This document shows, piece by piece, positions 20,956 through 29,001 of a DNA stretch of 64,000 nt (positions are counted from its first letter, which is position 1; each line of letters begins with the position of its first letter). Made by a program: the position numbers and the translations under genes. A model generated the notes under the pieces. It worked only from the letters and a program-made list of their open reading frames with translations, was not told the origin of the DNA and searched no databases. This DNA comes from Amycolatopsis sp. NBC_01488 (GTDB taxonomy: Bacteria > Actinomycetota > Actinomycetes > Mycobacteriales > Pseudonocardiaceae), in NCBI RefSeq assembly GCF_036227105.1, contig NZ_CP109434.1:1051001-1115000 (forward strand), read 5' to 3'.

Positions 20956-21165
20956 TCAGGCGATCTTGTGCCGCCGCCCGGCATCGAGCCCGAGCATGGC
21001 CAGCAGCTCGGCACACTCCCCGACATCGGACGAGTGCCCGGCCACGGTGATGACGGCCCGATCGTTCTGTTCAGCGAGCCGAACGGCCTCCTCAGCCCGG
21101 ATAACCCCCATCCGGCTGTCTTCATCGTTGGCGGTCGAGCTGCCGTTCGAACGGGCCCAGGTCAT
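20956..21165 (-). CDS. Small conserved hypothetical protein
   Basis: This gene encodes 69 residues with no membrane segment. The C-terminal part (AEEAVRLAEQNDRAVITVAG, then ELLAMLGLDAGRRHKIA) looks helical, while the first 25 residues are polar and low complexity. ATG 21165 has AGGTGG upstream; an upstream GTG/ATG extension to 21225 lacks one. It is convergent with the GGDEF gene, with the two stops adjacent. The function is unknown. Confidence 0.62.
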   Translation of the reverse strand: MTWARSNGSSTANDEDSRMGVIRAEEAVRLAEQNDRAVITVAGHSSDVGECAELLAMLGLDAGRRHKIA

Positions 21166-21382
21166 CTGGCCACCTACTTCCGACTCCGCGGGTGCAGAGC
21201 CATGGTCGGGCGTCCAGCATGACACTCACAAAAACTTCACCCACAAGTGGGCCCCATCACTAGCACGAAGGTTGCGGACAGTAGCAGCGGATTTGAGGGT
21301 GGACCAGGAGCTACCGCGGCAAGGGAGGGGCGCTGCGGTGGGTTGCTTTCCCTTCCGGCACCCCGAAGCCTTCATTGTGACT

Positions 21383-21441
21383 ACGGCCGGCAACACCGCG
21401 TCAAGGCGGGAAAGATGCCTTGACCCGGCGCTGCCGGCCGT
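21383..21441. repeat. Long imperfect palindrome (25-bp arms)
   Basis: Arms at 21383-21407 and 21417-21441 match at 22 of 25 positions around a 9-nt loop. Two of the three mismatches become G-U pairs in minus-strand RNA. It belongs to the 620-bp non-coding region downstream of the tmRNA gene. It could be a terminator or a dispersed palindromic repeat. Confidence 0.6.
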
Positions 21442-21523
21442 GTTCTGGCTTCGGATCGGGGTGCGGGAGGGTCTGGGTCCGCGTCGGCGCGTGTTCCCGC
21501 GACCGCTCACTTGCGCGGGTTGC

Positions 21524-21758
21524 CCGCTCCGCTTCGCGGAGCGGGGCGCGGAGCGGGCTCAGCCCGCTCCGCGAAGCGAAGCGGGGGGCGGGGCGAAGCC
21601 CCGGGAGGGGGCAAGGGGCAAAGCCCCAAAGGCGGGGTCCCGGGGCGAAGCCCCGGAGAGAGGGGCGAAGCCCCGAGAGAAAGGCAGGGGCGAAGCCCCG
21701 ACGCCCGAGAGGGCCCGGGGCGAAGCCTCGGAGAAGGGGGTCCAGGGGGCGAAGCCCG
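21524..21758. repeat. Array of short hairpins downstream of tmRNA
   Basis: Two larger hairpins (CCGCTCCGC/GCGGAGCGG at 21524-21544 and perfect 12-bp arms at 21548-21572) are followed by seven units of GGGGCGAAGCCCC or close variants starting at 21590, 21615, 21642, 21662, 21687, 21717 and 21746. Spacing is irregular (20-30 bp). No coding sequence is convincing here. Confidence 0.75.
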
Positions 21759-21790
21759 CCTGGCGGGGGTCTGGGGGTTCGACCCCCAGA
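21737..21790 (-). repeat. Two-hairpin module copy 1 (tmRNA)
   Basis: This segment contains a CCAGG...CCTGG hairpin and GGGGGTTCGACCCCC, the same order as copies at 31842 and 33303. It lies 3' of the tmRNA terminator. On the RNA-gene strand it would follow read-through transcripts. Confidence 0.65.
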
Positions 21791-21809
21791 AGACATGGAC
21801 GAAACCGAA

Positions 21810-21846
21810 GAGAAGGCCGAAGCCCCGAAGGGGCGACGGCCTTCTC
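21810..21846 (-). terminator. tmRNA terminator hairpin
   Basis: GAGAAGGCCG pairs with CGGCCTTCTC, with an inner CCCC-TTCG-GGGG stem, starting 3 nt after the tmRNA 3' end. It has no long T-tract, as usual in actinobacteria. Confidence 0.75.
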
Positions 21847-21849
21847 GAA

Positions 21850-22217
21850 GGTGGAGGTGCCGGGAATTGAACCCGGGTCCTCTGGCGTATCAACAGGGCT
21901 TCTCCGTGCGCAGTCCGCTACGTCTCTGCTTGGCTCCCTCGGTCACGCGAACAAGCCGAGGTGACGAGCCCAGCCACTGTTTGCTTCACGACTGTTCCCC
22001 GTGGCCGGGACAGTCGCTGAGCCTCCTAGCTGATGCCGGTACCCGGGCCGGAGGCGAACCCGGGCCGACAGAGACGCACTCGCTCAGGCGGCGAGGGCGT
22101 ACTCGCGCTGACTGGAGTCGGCGCTTATTTGGTTGCGATGACGCTTAACGGTGGTCTCTCGCCTGCACCGGCACGCTTCTCCTGAATCAACGTCCAAAGT
22201 CGAAACCGTTCACCCCC
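21850..22217 (-). ncRNA. ssrA: tmRNA
   Basis: This 368-nt transfer-messenger RNA rescues stalled ribosomes with SmpB. The acceptor stem is GGGGGTG (5', 22217-22211) with CACCTCC (3', 21859-21853), and discriminator A follows. The T-arm is GGGTTCAATTCCC-like. The mRNA part at 22122-22084 encodes ADSSQREYALAA then TGA, a typical actinobacterial degradation tag. The DNA gives CC then T at the end, so the final A of CCA must be added. smpB lies about 5 kb away on the same strand. Confidence 0.96.
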
Positions 22218-22239
22218 TTGGTGGGAACACAACCTGTAC

Positions 22240-22245
22240 ATCATA
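22240..22245 (-). promoter_or_regulatory. tmRNA -10 box
   Basis: TATGAT (22245-22240) lies 22 nt before the mature 5' end, placing transcription start near 22233. The -35 region is poorly conserved. Confidence 0.6.
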
Positions 22246-22376
22246 ACGCGTGCCGCCACCGCTTTACTCCAGGTGGGTAGGGCCAGCCCTACCGCGGGGA
22301 TGCCCGCGCGCACCATGTCGACGCCGGTCCCGGAACGCGACGATGGATGCCGTCGTGGGATGAAGGGAGCCCGGTC

Positions 22377-23051
22377 ATGGGTAGCGAGAGGCGGGATCCG
22401 CCGTTCGGTGGTTCGGTGGTGTTCCTGCTGATGAACCTGCCGCTGGGGGTGCTGGCGTTCGGGTTGCTGACGTCGTTCGCGGCGGCCGGGCTGGGGACCG
22501 CGGTCGTGTGGGTGGGCGTGGGCTTGCTCGCGGTGCTCGTGCTGGGGGTGCGGGGGGCGGCCCGGTTGGAGCGTGCGCGGGTTTACGCGCTGCTCGACCG
22601 CTACATCGACCTGCCTTACCTGCCGTTGCCGGCCGAGGGGCAGAAGAGCCGGTGGAAGGGCCGGTTGAAGGATCCGTCGACGTGGCGGGACCTGGTCTAC
22701 TTCTTCCTGCTGTTCCCGCTGGGCGTCGTCGAGTTCGTGCTGGTGACGGCGTTCTGGTCGACGAGCCTGGCGCTGGCGGGGCTGCCGATCTACTTCCGGT
22801 GGCTGCCGGGCGGCGCGTACTACTTCCCGGCGGACGACCTGCGGTGGCTGACCGTGGATTCGACGGTGGAGGCGCTACCGTGGGCAGCGCTGGGGGTGTT
22901 GTTCATCGCGTTGTCGGTGGCGTTGACGAAGGCGCTGGCGGGGCTGCACGCCCGGGTGGCGATCGCGCTGCTGGGGACGACCGTGGCCCAGCGCCGTCGG
23001 ATGGAGCGCTGGTGGGAAGACGCGGAAGAGAAGAACCTGGTGGCGGGATGA
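22377..23051 (+). CDS. Stand-alone membrane sensor-domain protein
   Basis: This is a 224-residue membrane protein whose whole length resembles the N-terminal sensor region of the kinase encoded next: paired helices, then KDPSTWRDLVYFFLLFPLG, then further helices and a cytoplasmic end ERWWEDAEEKNL. It has no kinase domain. ATG 22377 has AAGGGAGC upstream, and its TGA overlaps the kinase ATG (ATGA). The pair probably arose by duplication of the sensor module. It may be an accessory sensor for the kinase; that is inference. Confidence 0.82.
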   Translation: MGSERRDPPFGGSVVFLLMNLPLGVLAFGLLTSFAAAGLGTAVVWVGVGLLAVLVLGVRGAARLERARVYALLDRYIDLPYLPLPAEGQKSRWKGRLKDPSTWRDLVYFFLLFPLGVVEFVLVTAFWSTSLALAGLPIYFRWLPGGAYYFPADDLRWLTVDSTVEALPWAALGVLFIALSVALTKALAGLHARVAIALLGTTVAQRRRMERWWEDAEEKNLVAG

Positions 23052-24178
23052 CCGAGGCGCAGCAGCTGGAGCACCCGCGGCCGAACCCGGCTCGCACGAT
23101 CGTGTACATGATCGTGAGCTTCTTCTTCCGGATCGTGCAGTTCGTGCTGATCGTGACGGGGATCGCGGTGGGGGTCGGCACGGCGGTGGTGTGGGTCGGG
23201 TTCCCGATCCTGCTGGCGACGACGAGCTTCATCCGCTGGTCGGCGGATCGCGAGCGGGCGTGGCTGGGCGCGATGCTGCGGGTGCCGCTGCCACCGGTCG
23301 AACGACGCTCGCAGGAGGGCCTGCCGCTGCTGCGGCGGTGGATGGTGCGGCTGAGCGACCCGACGACGTGGCGGGACCTGGCCTATCTGATGGCGGCGTT
23401 CCCGCTGGCGTGCGCGGAGCTCGGGATCGCGATCGCGTCGATCGTGCTGCTGCCGATGGCGATCTGGGTGACGCCGTGGCTGGGCTGGCTGCACGGCGAG
23501 CTGGGCATCGCGCTGCTGGGCCCGGACCGCACGACGCGGCTGGAGCGGAAGGCCGAGCGGCTGCAGGCGTCGCGGGCGCGCGGGGTCGACGCGGCCGAGG
23601 CCGAACGGCGCCGGATCGAGCGTGACCTGCACGACGGCGCGCAGCAGCGGCTGGTCGCGGTCGCGATGAGCCTCGGGCGGGCGAAGTCGAAGTTCGACCA
23701 GGACCCGGACATGGTGCGGGAGCTGATCGACGAGGCGCACTCGGACGCGAAGCTCGCCGTGTCGGAGCTGCGGGACCTGGCGCGTGGCATCTACCCGGCG
23801 GTGCTCGGCGACCGCGGGCTGGACGCGGCGTTGTCGGCGCAGGCGGCGAAGTCGCCGATCCCGGTGGACGTGACGGTGACCGTGGACCCGCGTCCGCCGG
23901 CGGCGGTGGAGACGACGGCCTACTTCATCGTCGGCGAGACGCTGACGAACATCGCGAAGCACTCCGGAGCGTCCGAAGCGGAAGTGAAGGTGTGGCGGAC
24001 CGACGACCACGTCGTCGTCGAGATCACCGACAACGGCCACGGCGGCGCCGAAGTGCGGCCCGGCGGCGGGCTGGCCGGTCTGGCCGACCGCGCCGCGACG
24101 ATCGACGGCGTGATCACGGTCGTCAGCCCGGTGGGCGGGCCGACCGTAATCCGGGCTGACCTCCCCTGCCAGTGGTGA
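23048..24178 (+). CDS. Sensor histidine kinase with membrane sensor domain
   Basis: This 376-residue kinase has four membrane helices in a sensor region (residues 15-160, with SDPTTWRDLAYLMAAFPLA), then a HisKA_3 domain with phospho-acceptor His in RIERDLHDGAQQRLVAVAMS, and an HATPase domain (ETLTNIAKHSGA; ITDNGHGG). It should phosphorylate the LuxR-type regulator encoded 39 bp downstream. Translational overlap with the upstream sensor protein suggests the three genes form one operon. The signal is not known. Confidence 0.92.
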   Translation: MTEAQQLEHPRPNPARTIVYMIVSFFFRIVQFVLIVTGIAVGVGTAVVWVGFPILLATTSFIRWSADRERAWLGAMLRVPLPPVERRSQEGLPLLRRWMVRLSDPTTWRDLAYLMAAFPLACAELGIAIASIVLLPMAIWVTPWLGWLHGELGIALLGPDRTTRLERKAERLQASRARGVDAAEAERRRIERDLHDGAQQRLVAVAMSLGRAKSKFDQDPDMVRELIDEAHSDAKLAVSELRDLARGIYPAVLGDRGLDAALSAQAAKSPIPVDVTVTVDPRPPAAVETTAYFIVGETLTNIAKHSGASEAEVKVWRTDDHVVVEITDNGHGGAEVRPGGGLAGLADRAATIDGVITVVSPVGGPTVIRADLPCQW

Positions 24179-24217
24179 ATAGGCTGGACCCCGTTCATCC
24201 ACGAACCTGGGGGCCGG

Positions 24218-24859
24218 ATGCGGGTAGTCATCGCCGAAGACGCCGTGCTGCTGCGGGCGGGGGTGACCCGCCTGCTCGCCGACGAAGGCATCGAGACGGC
24301 CGCGGCCGTCGACAACGGGGACGACCTGCTCGGCGCGATCAAGGAGCATCGCCCTGACCTGGCGATCGTCGACGTCCGGATGCCGCCGACGTTCACCGAC
24401 GAGGGCTTGCGCGCGGCCTTGGCGGCGCGCAAGGAGATCCCGGGGCTGCCGGTGCTGGTGCTCTCGCAGTACGTCGAGGAGTCGTACGCGGTCGAGCTGC
24501 TCTCGGGCGGCGCGGGCGGGGTGGGCTACCTGCTGAAGGAGCGGGTGGCCGACGTCGAGGAGTTCCTGGACGCGGTCCGCCGCGTGGCCAACGGCGGCAC
24601 GGCGATCGACCCGGACGTGATCGCCCAGCTGATGGCCCGCGGCCGCCGCAACCCCCTGGACGCGCTGACCGCCCGCGAGTCCGAGGTGCTGGGGCTGATG
24701 GCCCAGGGCCTGTCGAACACGGCGATCGCGAACTCGCTGGTGGTTTCGCACGGCGCGGTGGAGAAGCACATCGGCAACATCTTCTCGAAGCTCGGCCTCG
24801 AAGCGAGCGCGGAGGAACACCGCCGGGTCCGTGCCGTGCTGACCTACCTGGGCCGCTGA
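24218..24859 (+). CDS. NarL/FixJ-family response regulator
   Basis: This is a 213-residue regulator with a receiver domain (MRVVIAEDAVLLRAGVTRLL; phospho-Asp in AIVDVRMPP) and a LuxR helix-turn-helix (LTARESEVLGLMAQGLSNTA). It is the partner of the kinase at 23048. The conserved Lys of the receiver is in GYLLKERV. The ATG is used after GGGGGCCGG. The regulon is unknown; autoregulation of the operon is common in the family. Confidence 0.93.
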   Translation: MRVVIAEDAVLLRAGVTRLLADEGIETAAAVDNGDDLLGAIKEHRPDLAIVDVRMPPTFTDEGLRAALAARKEIPGLPVLVLSQYVEESYAVELLSGGAGGVGYLLKERVADVEEFLDAVRRVANGGTAIDPDVIAQLMARGRRNPLDALTARESEVLGLMAQGLSNTAIANSLVVSHGAVEKHIGNIFSKLGLEASAEEHRRVRAVLTYLGR

Positions 24860-24976
24860 ACCGACAGACGGTGACCAGAAGTCCCGTAAAGTGAACATAG
24901 GGTCACCCGTTCCGCGGGCGGCACCCTCCCCACCGCTCACCTACCATGAGCGGACCCACCGGAGAGGAGCGCGCAG

Positions 24977-25201
24977 ATGTCCGACGAGACCCGCTGCGTC
25001 CGCTTCTTCGGCGGCCCGCTCGACGGCCGCGTGCAGGAGCTCGGCGACGCCGAACCGGTGCCCGGCACCGTCATCCGGCACATCCACCTGCACGGCGGCC
25101 CGAAGATCGAGACCCGCTACGAGCTCGGTCTCACCGAGAGCGGCTGGGAGTACCGCGTCGCCGCGACGCGGCACGAACCGGAGCCGGACAACCTGAGGTA
25201 G
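24977..25201 (+). CDS. Small conserved hypothetical protein
   Basis: This gene encodes 74 soluble residues starting MSDETRCVRFFGGPLDGRVQ, with alternating beta-strand-like segments (GTVIRHIHLHGG; TRYELGLTESGWEYRV). The GGPLDGR motif recurs in small actinobacterial and phage proteins of unknown role. The ATG follows GGAGAGGAGCGC, a strong ribosome-binding site. A short hairpin follows the stop. The function is unknown. Confidence 0.7.
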   Translation: MSDETRCVRFFGGPLDGRVQELGDAEPVPGTVIRHIHLHGGPKIETRYELGLTESGWEYRVAATRHEPEPDNLR

Positions 25202-25207
25202 GGAGAA

Positions 25208-25226
25208 CCCCCGCATCCACCGGGGG
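25208..25226 (+). terminator. Short hairpin after the small gene
   Basis: CCCCC and GGGGG arms enclose nine bases just after the stop codon at 25201. It could act as a weak terminator before the acyltransferase gene. Confidence 0.3.
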
Positions 25227-25294
25227 TGAACAGGACCCCGAAGACGCCGGTAAGCACCGCTGTTCCCGCAGGTCGAACCGGCCAGGCTGAGCAC

Positions 25295-26608
25295 ATGCAG
25301 ACAAGCCGGGACCGCTTCCTCGACGTCGTCCGGGCGGGGGCCATCCTCGCCGTCATCGCCCAGCACTGGGTCATGCCGGTGCTTTCCTACTCCGACGGCC
25401 ACCTCGCCACCGGCAACGCGCTCGCCACGCCGGGGTGGTGGGTGGTGACCTGGCTGTCCCAGGTCATGCCGCTCGTCTTCTTCGCCGGCGGCGCGGCCAA
25501 CCTGATCTCGTTCCGCCGCGCGGAATCGACGCGGGAGTGGCTCGGCGGGCGCATCAAGCGCCTGATGGTGCCGGTGCTGCCGCTGATGGCCGTCTGGCTG
25601 GTCATGCCGGACTTCCTGCGCGGCCTCGGCATCCCGCCCCAGCCCCTGCAGGTCGCGAGCGCGATCGCCGCGCAGCTGCTGTGGTTCCTCGCGGTCTACG
25701 TCCTGGTCGTGCTCCTCACGCCGCTGATGGTCGCCGCGCACCGGCGCTGGGGCCTGAAGGTGCCGCTGGTGATGGGGGTCGCCGGCGTGCTCGTCGACGT
25801 CGCGCGTTTCAACGATCTCGGCTACATCGGCTACGCCAACGCGATCTTCGTCTGGGTCGCGGTCCACCAGCTCGGCTTCCACTACGTCGAAGGCCGCCTC
25901 GGCACGCTCACCCGCCGCGCCGCCCTGACGCTCTCGGCCGCCGGCTTCGGCGTCACCGCGCTGATGGTCGCGTTCGGCCCGTACCCGGCCAGCATGATCG
26001 GCATGCCGGGCGCGCCGGTGTCGAACATGAGCCCGCCGACCGTGCTGCTCGCCTTCCTCGCCGTCGGCCAGATCGGCCTGCTGCTCGCCTTCCGCCCGCA
26101 GCTCAACGCGCTCGCCGAACGCCCCGGCGTCGGGCGCGCGCTCGGCTGGCTCGGCGCCCGGTTCATGAGCGTCTACCTCTGGCACATGCCGGCGCTGGTC
26201 GTGGTGGCGGGCGTGACGGTCTACGGCCTCGGCTACGAGACACCGGCGCCCGGCACGGTGTTCTGGCTCGCCATGGCGCCCGCGTGGTTCGCGGTGTGCG
26301 GGCTGGTGCTGCTGGGCCTGCTGCGGCTGTTCGCGCACTTCGAGATGCAGCGCGACACCGCCGTGGTCACCGCGAAGGTGCCGCAGCTGGTCGTCGCCGG
26401 GCTGCTGATCTCCGGGGGCCTGCTCGGCCTCGCCGCGCACGGGTTCGCGCCGCTGTCGGACGGGATCGCGCACGGCCCGGTGCCGTGGATCGTTCTCGCG
26501 ACGGCCGGGTTCCTCCTGGCCGGCAAGCGGATCCGGGTCGCCGAGCTCGGCACCCGGTTCCTCGGCCACGCGGTCGCCGTGAGCGAACAGGCCGCGCTGC
26601 GTCGTTGA
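25295..26608 (+). CDS. Membrane acyltransferase family 3 protein
   Basis: This is a 437-residue integral membrane protein of the acyltransferase-3 family, which O-acylates sugars, peptidoglycan or antibiotics. It opens with RDRFLDVVRAGAILAVIAQHWV (split as RDRFLDVVRAGAI and LAVIAQHW), the family motif with a likely catalytic His in helix 1, and has about ten helices; FMSVYLWHMPAL is the conserved late motif. ATG 25295 was chosen because the family motif begins eight residues later; GTG 25226 would add 23 polar residues. The substrate is unknown. Confidence 0.85.
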   Translation: MQTSRDRFLDVVRAGAILAVIAQHWVMPVLSYSDGHLATGNALATPGWWVVTWLSQVMPLVFFAGGAANLISFRRAESTREWLGGRIKRLMVPVLPLMAVWLVMPDFLRGLGIPPQPLQVASAIAAQLLWFLAVYVLVVLLTPLMVAAHRRWGLKVPLVMGVAGVLVDVARFNDLGYIGYANAIFVWVAVHQLGFHYVEGRLGTLTRRAALTLSAAGFGVTALMVAFGPYPASMIGMPGAPVSNMSPPTVLLAFLAVGQIGLLLAFRPQLNALAERPGVGRALGWLGARFMSVYLWHMPALVVVAGVTVYGLGYETPAPGTVFWLAMAPAWFAVCGLVLLGLLRLFAHFEMQRDTAVVTAKVPQLVVAGLLISGGLLGLAAHGFAPLSDGIAHGPVPWIVLATAGFLLAGKRIRVAELGTRFLGHAVAVSEQAALRR

Positions 26609-26628
26609 AAGCGCGTCGTCAAGGAACG

Positions 26629-27525
26629 TCAGCGCTCGAGCAGCCGCAGCGGGGTGTCGTGCAGGACGGCCCGCAGGAACGGCTCCCCCAGGCGATCGTC
26701 GGCCGCCCAGCCGGCGATCGCCTGCAGCTGCGTCGCGTAGGAGTACGGGATGTTCGGGAAGTCCGTACCGAGCACGACGCGGTCGGCGAACGCGGCCAGC
26801 CGCGCGGTCCAGTCCGGCGGCAGCGGCGACATCTTCTCCGCGAACGGCACCCCGACCATCGTGGTGTCCAGGTGCACCCGCGGGTACTTCTCGAGCAGCT
26901 CGAAGGCGGCCTCGAACTCCGGCATCGCCGCGTGCGCGAGCACCGCCGTGAGATCCGGGTACCGCGCCAGCACCTCTTCGAACACCGACAACCCGGTGAA
27001 GTCGCCCCGCAACGGACCGTGTCCACAGTGGACGACGACGGGCACGCCCGCGTCGGCCAGCGCACCCCAGACCGGCTTGAGCTGCTCGTCACGCGGGTCG
27101 TACGCGCCCACCTGCACGTGCGCCTTGAACACCCGGGCACCGGCGCGCAGCGCACCGTCCACAGCGGACCCGGCGCCGGGCTCGGGGTAGAACGTCCCGG
27201 TCGGCACCGCGTCCGGGACCCGCGCGGCGAACTCGAGCGCCCACTCCGTCAGCCACTGCGCCATCCCCGGCTTGTGCGGGTAGACGAGCGGCGCGAAGCG
27301 CGTCACACCCAGCGAGCGCAGCGTGGCCAGCCGGTCCTCTTCGGACGTCCGGTAGTGCACCGGCCAGTCGGTGCCGTAGTGCGTCGAGGCCCGGTCGAAG
27401 TACGCCCAGACCTTGTCCATCACCGGCTTCGGCAGGAAGTGGACGTGCAGGTCGACCAGGCCGGGCAGGCCCAGCGACGCTGTCCAGCGCGCGACGTCGC
27501 CGTCCGAAGCCGGGCCCGCCGTCAC
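26629..27525 (-). CDS. Amidohydrolase-2 family metal-dependent hydrolase
   Basis: This is a 298-residue TIM-barrel enzyme. Metal ligands appear in [10 protein letters not shown] (HxH), [21 protein letters not shown] and the final Asp in [13 protein letters not shown]. These match the amidohydrolase-2 group (decarboxylases and lactone hydrolases). GTG 27525 overlaps the smpB TGA (GTGA), so it is translated from the smpB transcript, which is an unexpected partner for a catabolic-type enzyme. The substrate is unknown. Confidence 0.85.
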   Translation of the reverse strand: MTAGPASDGDVARWTASLGLPGLVDLHVHFLPKPVMDKVWAYFDRASTHYGTDWPVHYRTSEEDRLATLRSLGVTRFAPLVYPHKPGMAQWLTEWALEFAARVPDAVPTGTFYPEPGAGSAVDGALRAGARVFKAHVQVGAYDPRDEQLKPVWGALADAGVPVVVHCGHGPLRGDFTGLSVFEEVLARYPDLTAVLAHAAMPEFEAAFELLEKYPRVHLDTTMVGVPFAEKMSPLPPDWTARLAAFADRVVLGTDFPNIPYSYATQLQAIAGWAADDRLGEPFLRAVLHDTPLRLLER

Positions 27526-28004
27526 TCCGTGAACCGGCCCTTCAGCGCGCGGCCCATCGCCTTCCTGATGTCGCGCTCCGCGTCGCGCTTGGCGAGCGTC
27601 TGCCGCTTGTCGTAGGCCTTCTTGCCCTGGGCCAGCGCGATCTCGACCTTGACCTTGCCGTCCTTGAAGTACATCGACAGCGGGACCAGGGAGAGCCCGC
27701 TCTCCTTGGTCTTGCCGATGAGCTTCTCGATCTCGCGCCGGTGCAGCAGCAGCTTCCGGGTCCGCCGGGGCGTGTGGTTGGTCCAGGTGCCCTGCGTGTA
27801 TTCCGGGATGTGCACGTTGCGCAGCCACACTTCGCCGTCGTCGACCGTCGCGAACGCGTCCGCCAGGGACGCCTTGCCCTCGCGCAGGCTCTTCACCTCG
27901 GTGCCGACCAGCACGAGACCGCACTCGTAGGTGTCGAGGATGGAGTAATCGTGCCGCGCCTTGCGGTTCGACACGATCACCTTCTGGCCACGTTCCTTGG
28001 GCAT
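27522..28004 (-). CDS. smpB: SsrA-binding protein
   Basis: This 160-residue RNA-binding protein delivers tmRNA to stalled ribosomes. Conserved segments include [34 protein letters not shown] (seen as [17 protein letters not shown] then [15 protein letters not shown]), [15 protein letters not shown] and [12 protein letters not shown], and the basic C-terminal tail [16 protein letters not shown] 28004 lies 6 nt after TAGAGT, so it probably has its own leaderless promoter in addition to read-through from ftsX. Confidence 0.97.
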   Translation of the reverse strand: MPKERGQKVIVSNRKARHDYSILDTYECGLVLVGTEVKSLREGKASLADAFATVDDGEVWLRNVHIPEYTQGTWTNHTPRRTRKLLLHRREIEKLIGKTKESGLSLVPLSMYFKDGKVKVEIALAQGKKAYDKRQTLAKRDAERDIRKAMGRALKGRFTE

Positions 28005-28010
28005 ACGACC

Positions 28011-28016
28011 ACTCTA
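28011..28016 (-). promoter_or_regulatory. Leaderless -10 box of smpB
   Basis: TAGAGT ends 6 nt before the smpB ATG, the spacing expected for a transcript that starts at the start codon. Confidence 0.55.
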
Positions 28017-28065
28017 CGTGATTCCGGAAACGACAAGCAGCCGGTTTTGAACAGGCACAGCGACG

Positions 28066-28959
28066 CTAGTGCCGGACGTACAGCCGCAGCGTGACGTAAC
28101 CGGTGATGGCGGAGATCACCACGGACACCCCGAGCAGGATCGGCGCGACCGGGAACAGCAGCTCCAGCATGGTGATCTTCGGGAACACGTCGCCGGTGAA
28201 CACCGAGTCCAGGAAGCCGGCCTTGGTGATGATCAGCATGATGATCCCGATGATCGCACCGAAGGCGCCGGCGACCACCGCCTCCAGCAGGAAGGGCAGC
28301 TGCGTGTACCACCGCGTCGCGCCGACCAGCCGCATGATGCCGACCTCGGTGCGCCGGGTGAACGCGGACACCTGGATCGTGTTGGCGATCAGCAGCAGCG
28401 CCGCGATGGCCATGATGAGCGCGGCACCGAACGCCATGTTCCGGACGCCGTTGAAGGCGTTGAACACGCGGTCCAGGAACTTCTTCTGGTCGTCGACCTT
28501 CCGCACGCCCGGCTTGGTGCCGTACTCCTGCACGATCGACTCGCTGCGGTCCGGGTCCTTCAGCTTCACGTGCAGCGACGCGGGCAGCGACTCCGGGCCG
28601 GTCAGCTGGATGAGCTCCGGCTGGCTCTCGAAGATCTTCTTGAACCGGTCGAAGGCCTGGTCGCGGTTCTCGAACACGACCGACTCGACGCCGTCGTTGC
28701 TCTGCAGGGACGAGCGAAGCGACTGGCACAGCGACTGCGTGCAGCTCTTGTCGTTCGCACTGATGTCGTCGGTGAGGTAGACCGAAACCTCGACGTCGGC
28801 GAGGAAGTTGGATTTCATCTTGTCGATCGTGCGCACGGCCAGGAGGCCGCCGCCGAGCATGGCGAGCGACACGGCCGTGGTCAGGATCATCGCGATGGTC
28901 ATCGTGACGTTCCGGCGCAGGCCGGTGATTACCTCACTGAAGACGAAACTGGCGCGCAT
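28066..28959 (-). CDS. ftsX: Cell division protein FtsX
   Basis: This 297-residue membrane protein partners FtsE in septal peptidoglycan hydrolase control. It has one N-terminal helix (TMTIAMILTTAVSLAMLGGG), a large extracytoplasmic domain (residues 45-165), then three helices near the C-terminus with the conserved IMRLVGATRWYTQLPFLLEA segment (IMRLVGATRWY; QLPFLLEA). ATG 28959 is 42 nt after the ftsE stop. An extracytoplasmic cysteine pair (SCTQSLC) may form a disulfide. Confidence 0.96.
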   Translation of the reverse strand: MRASFVFSEVITGLRRNVTMTIAMILTTAVSLAMLGGGLLAVRTIDKMKSNFLADVEVSVYLTDDISANDKSCTQSLCQSLRSSLQSNDGVESVVFENRDQAFDRFKKIFESQPELIQLTGPESLPASLHVKLKDPDRSESIVQEYGTKPGVRKVDDQKKFLDRVFNAFNGVRNMAFGAALIMAIAALLLIANTIQVSAFTRRTEVGIMRLVGATRWYTQLPFLLEAVVAGAFGAIIGIIMLIITKAGFLDSVFTGDVFPKITMLELLFPVAPILLGVSVVISAITGYVTLRLYVRH

Positions 28960-29001
28960 GTCGGGGTCAGGTCCTTGAAGTCGGGGGGCAGGGCGGGGAG
29001 G

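Noticed and set aside
21590..21758. CRISPR-like array
   Set aside because: The units are 13-bp palindromes with 7-17 bp irregular G+C-rich gaps, not repeats of 25-37 bp with unique spacers, and no cas gene is present.
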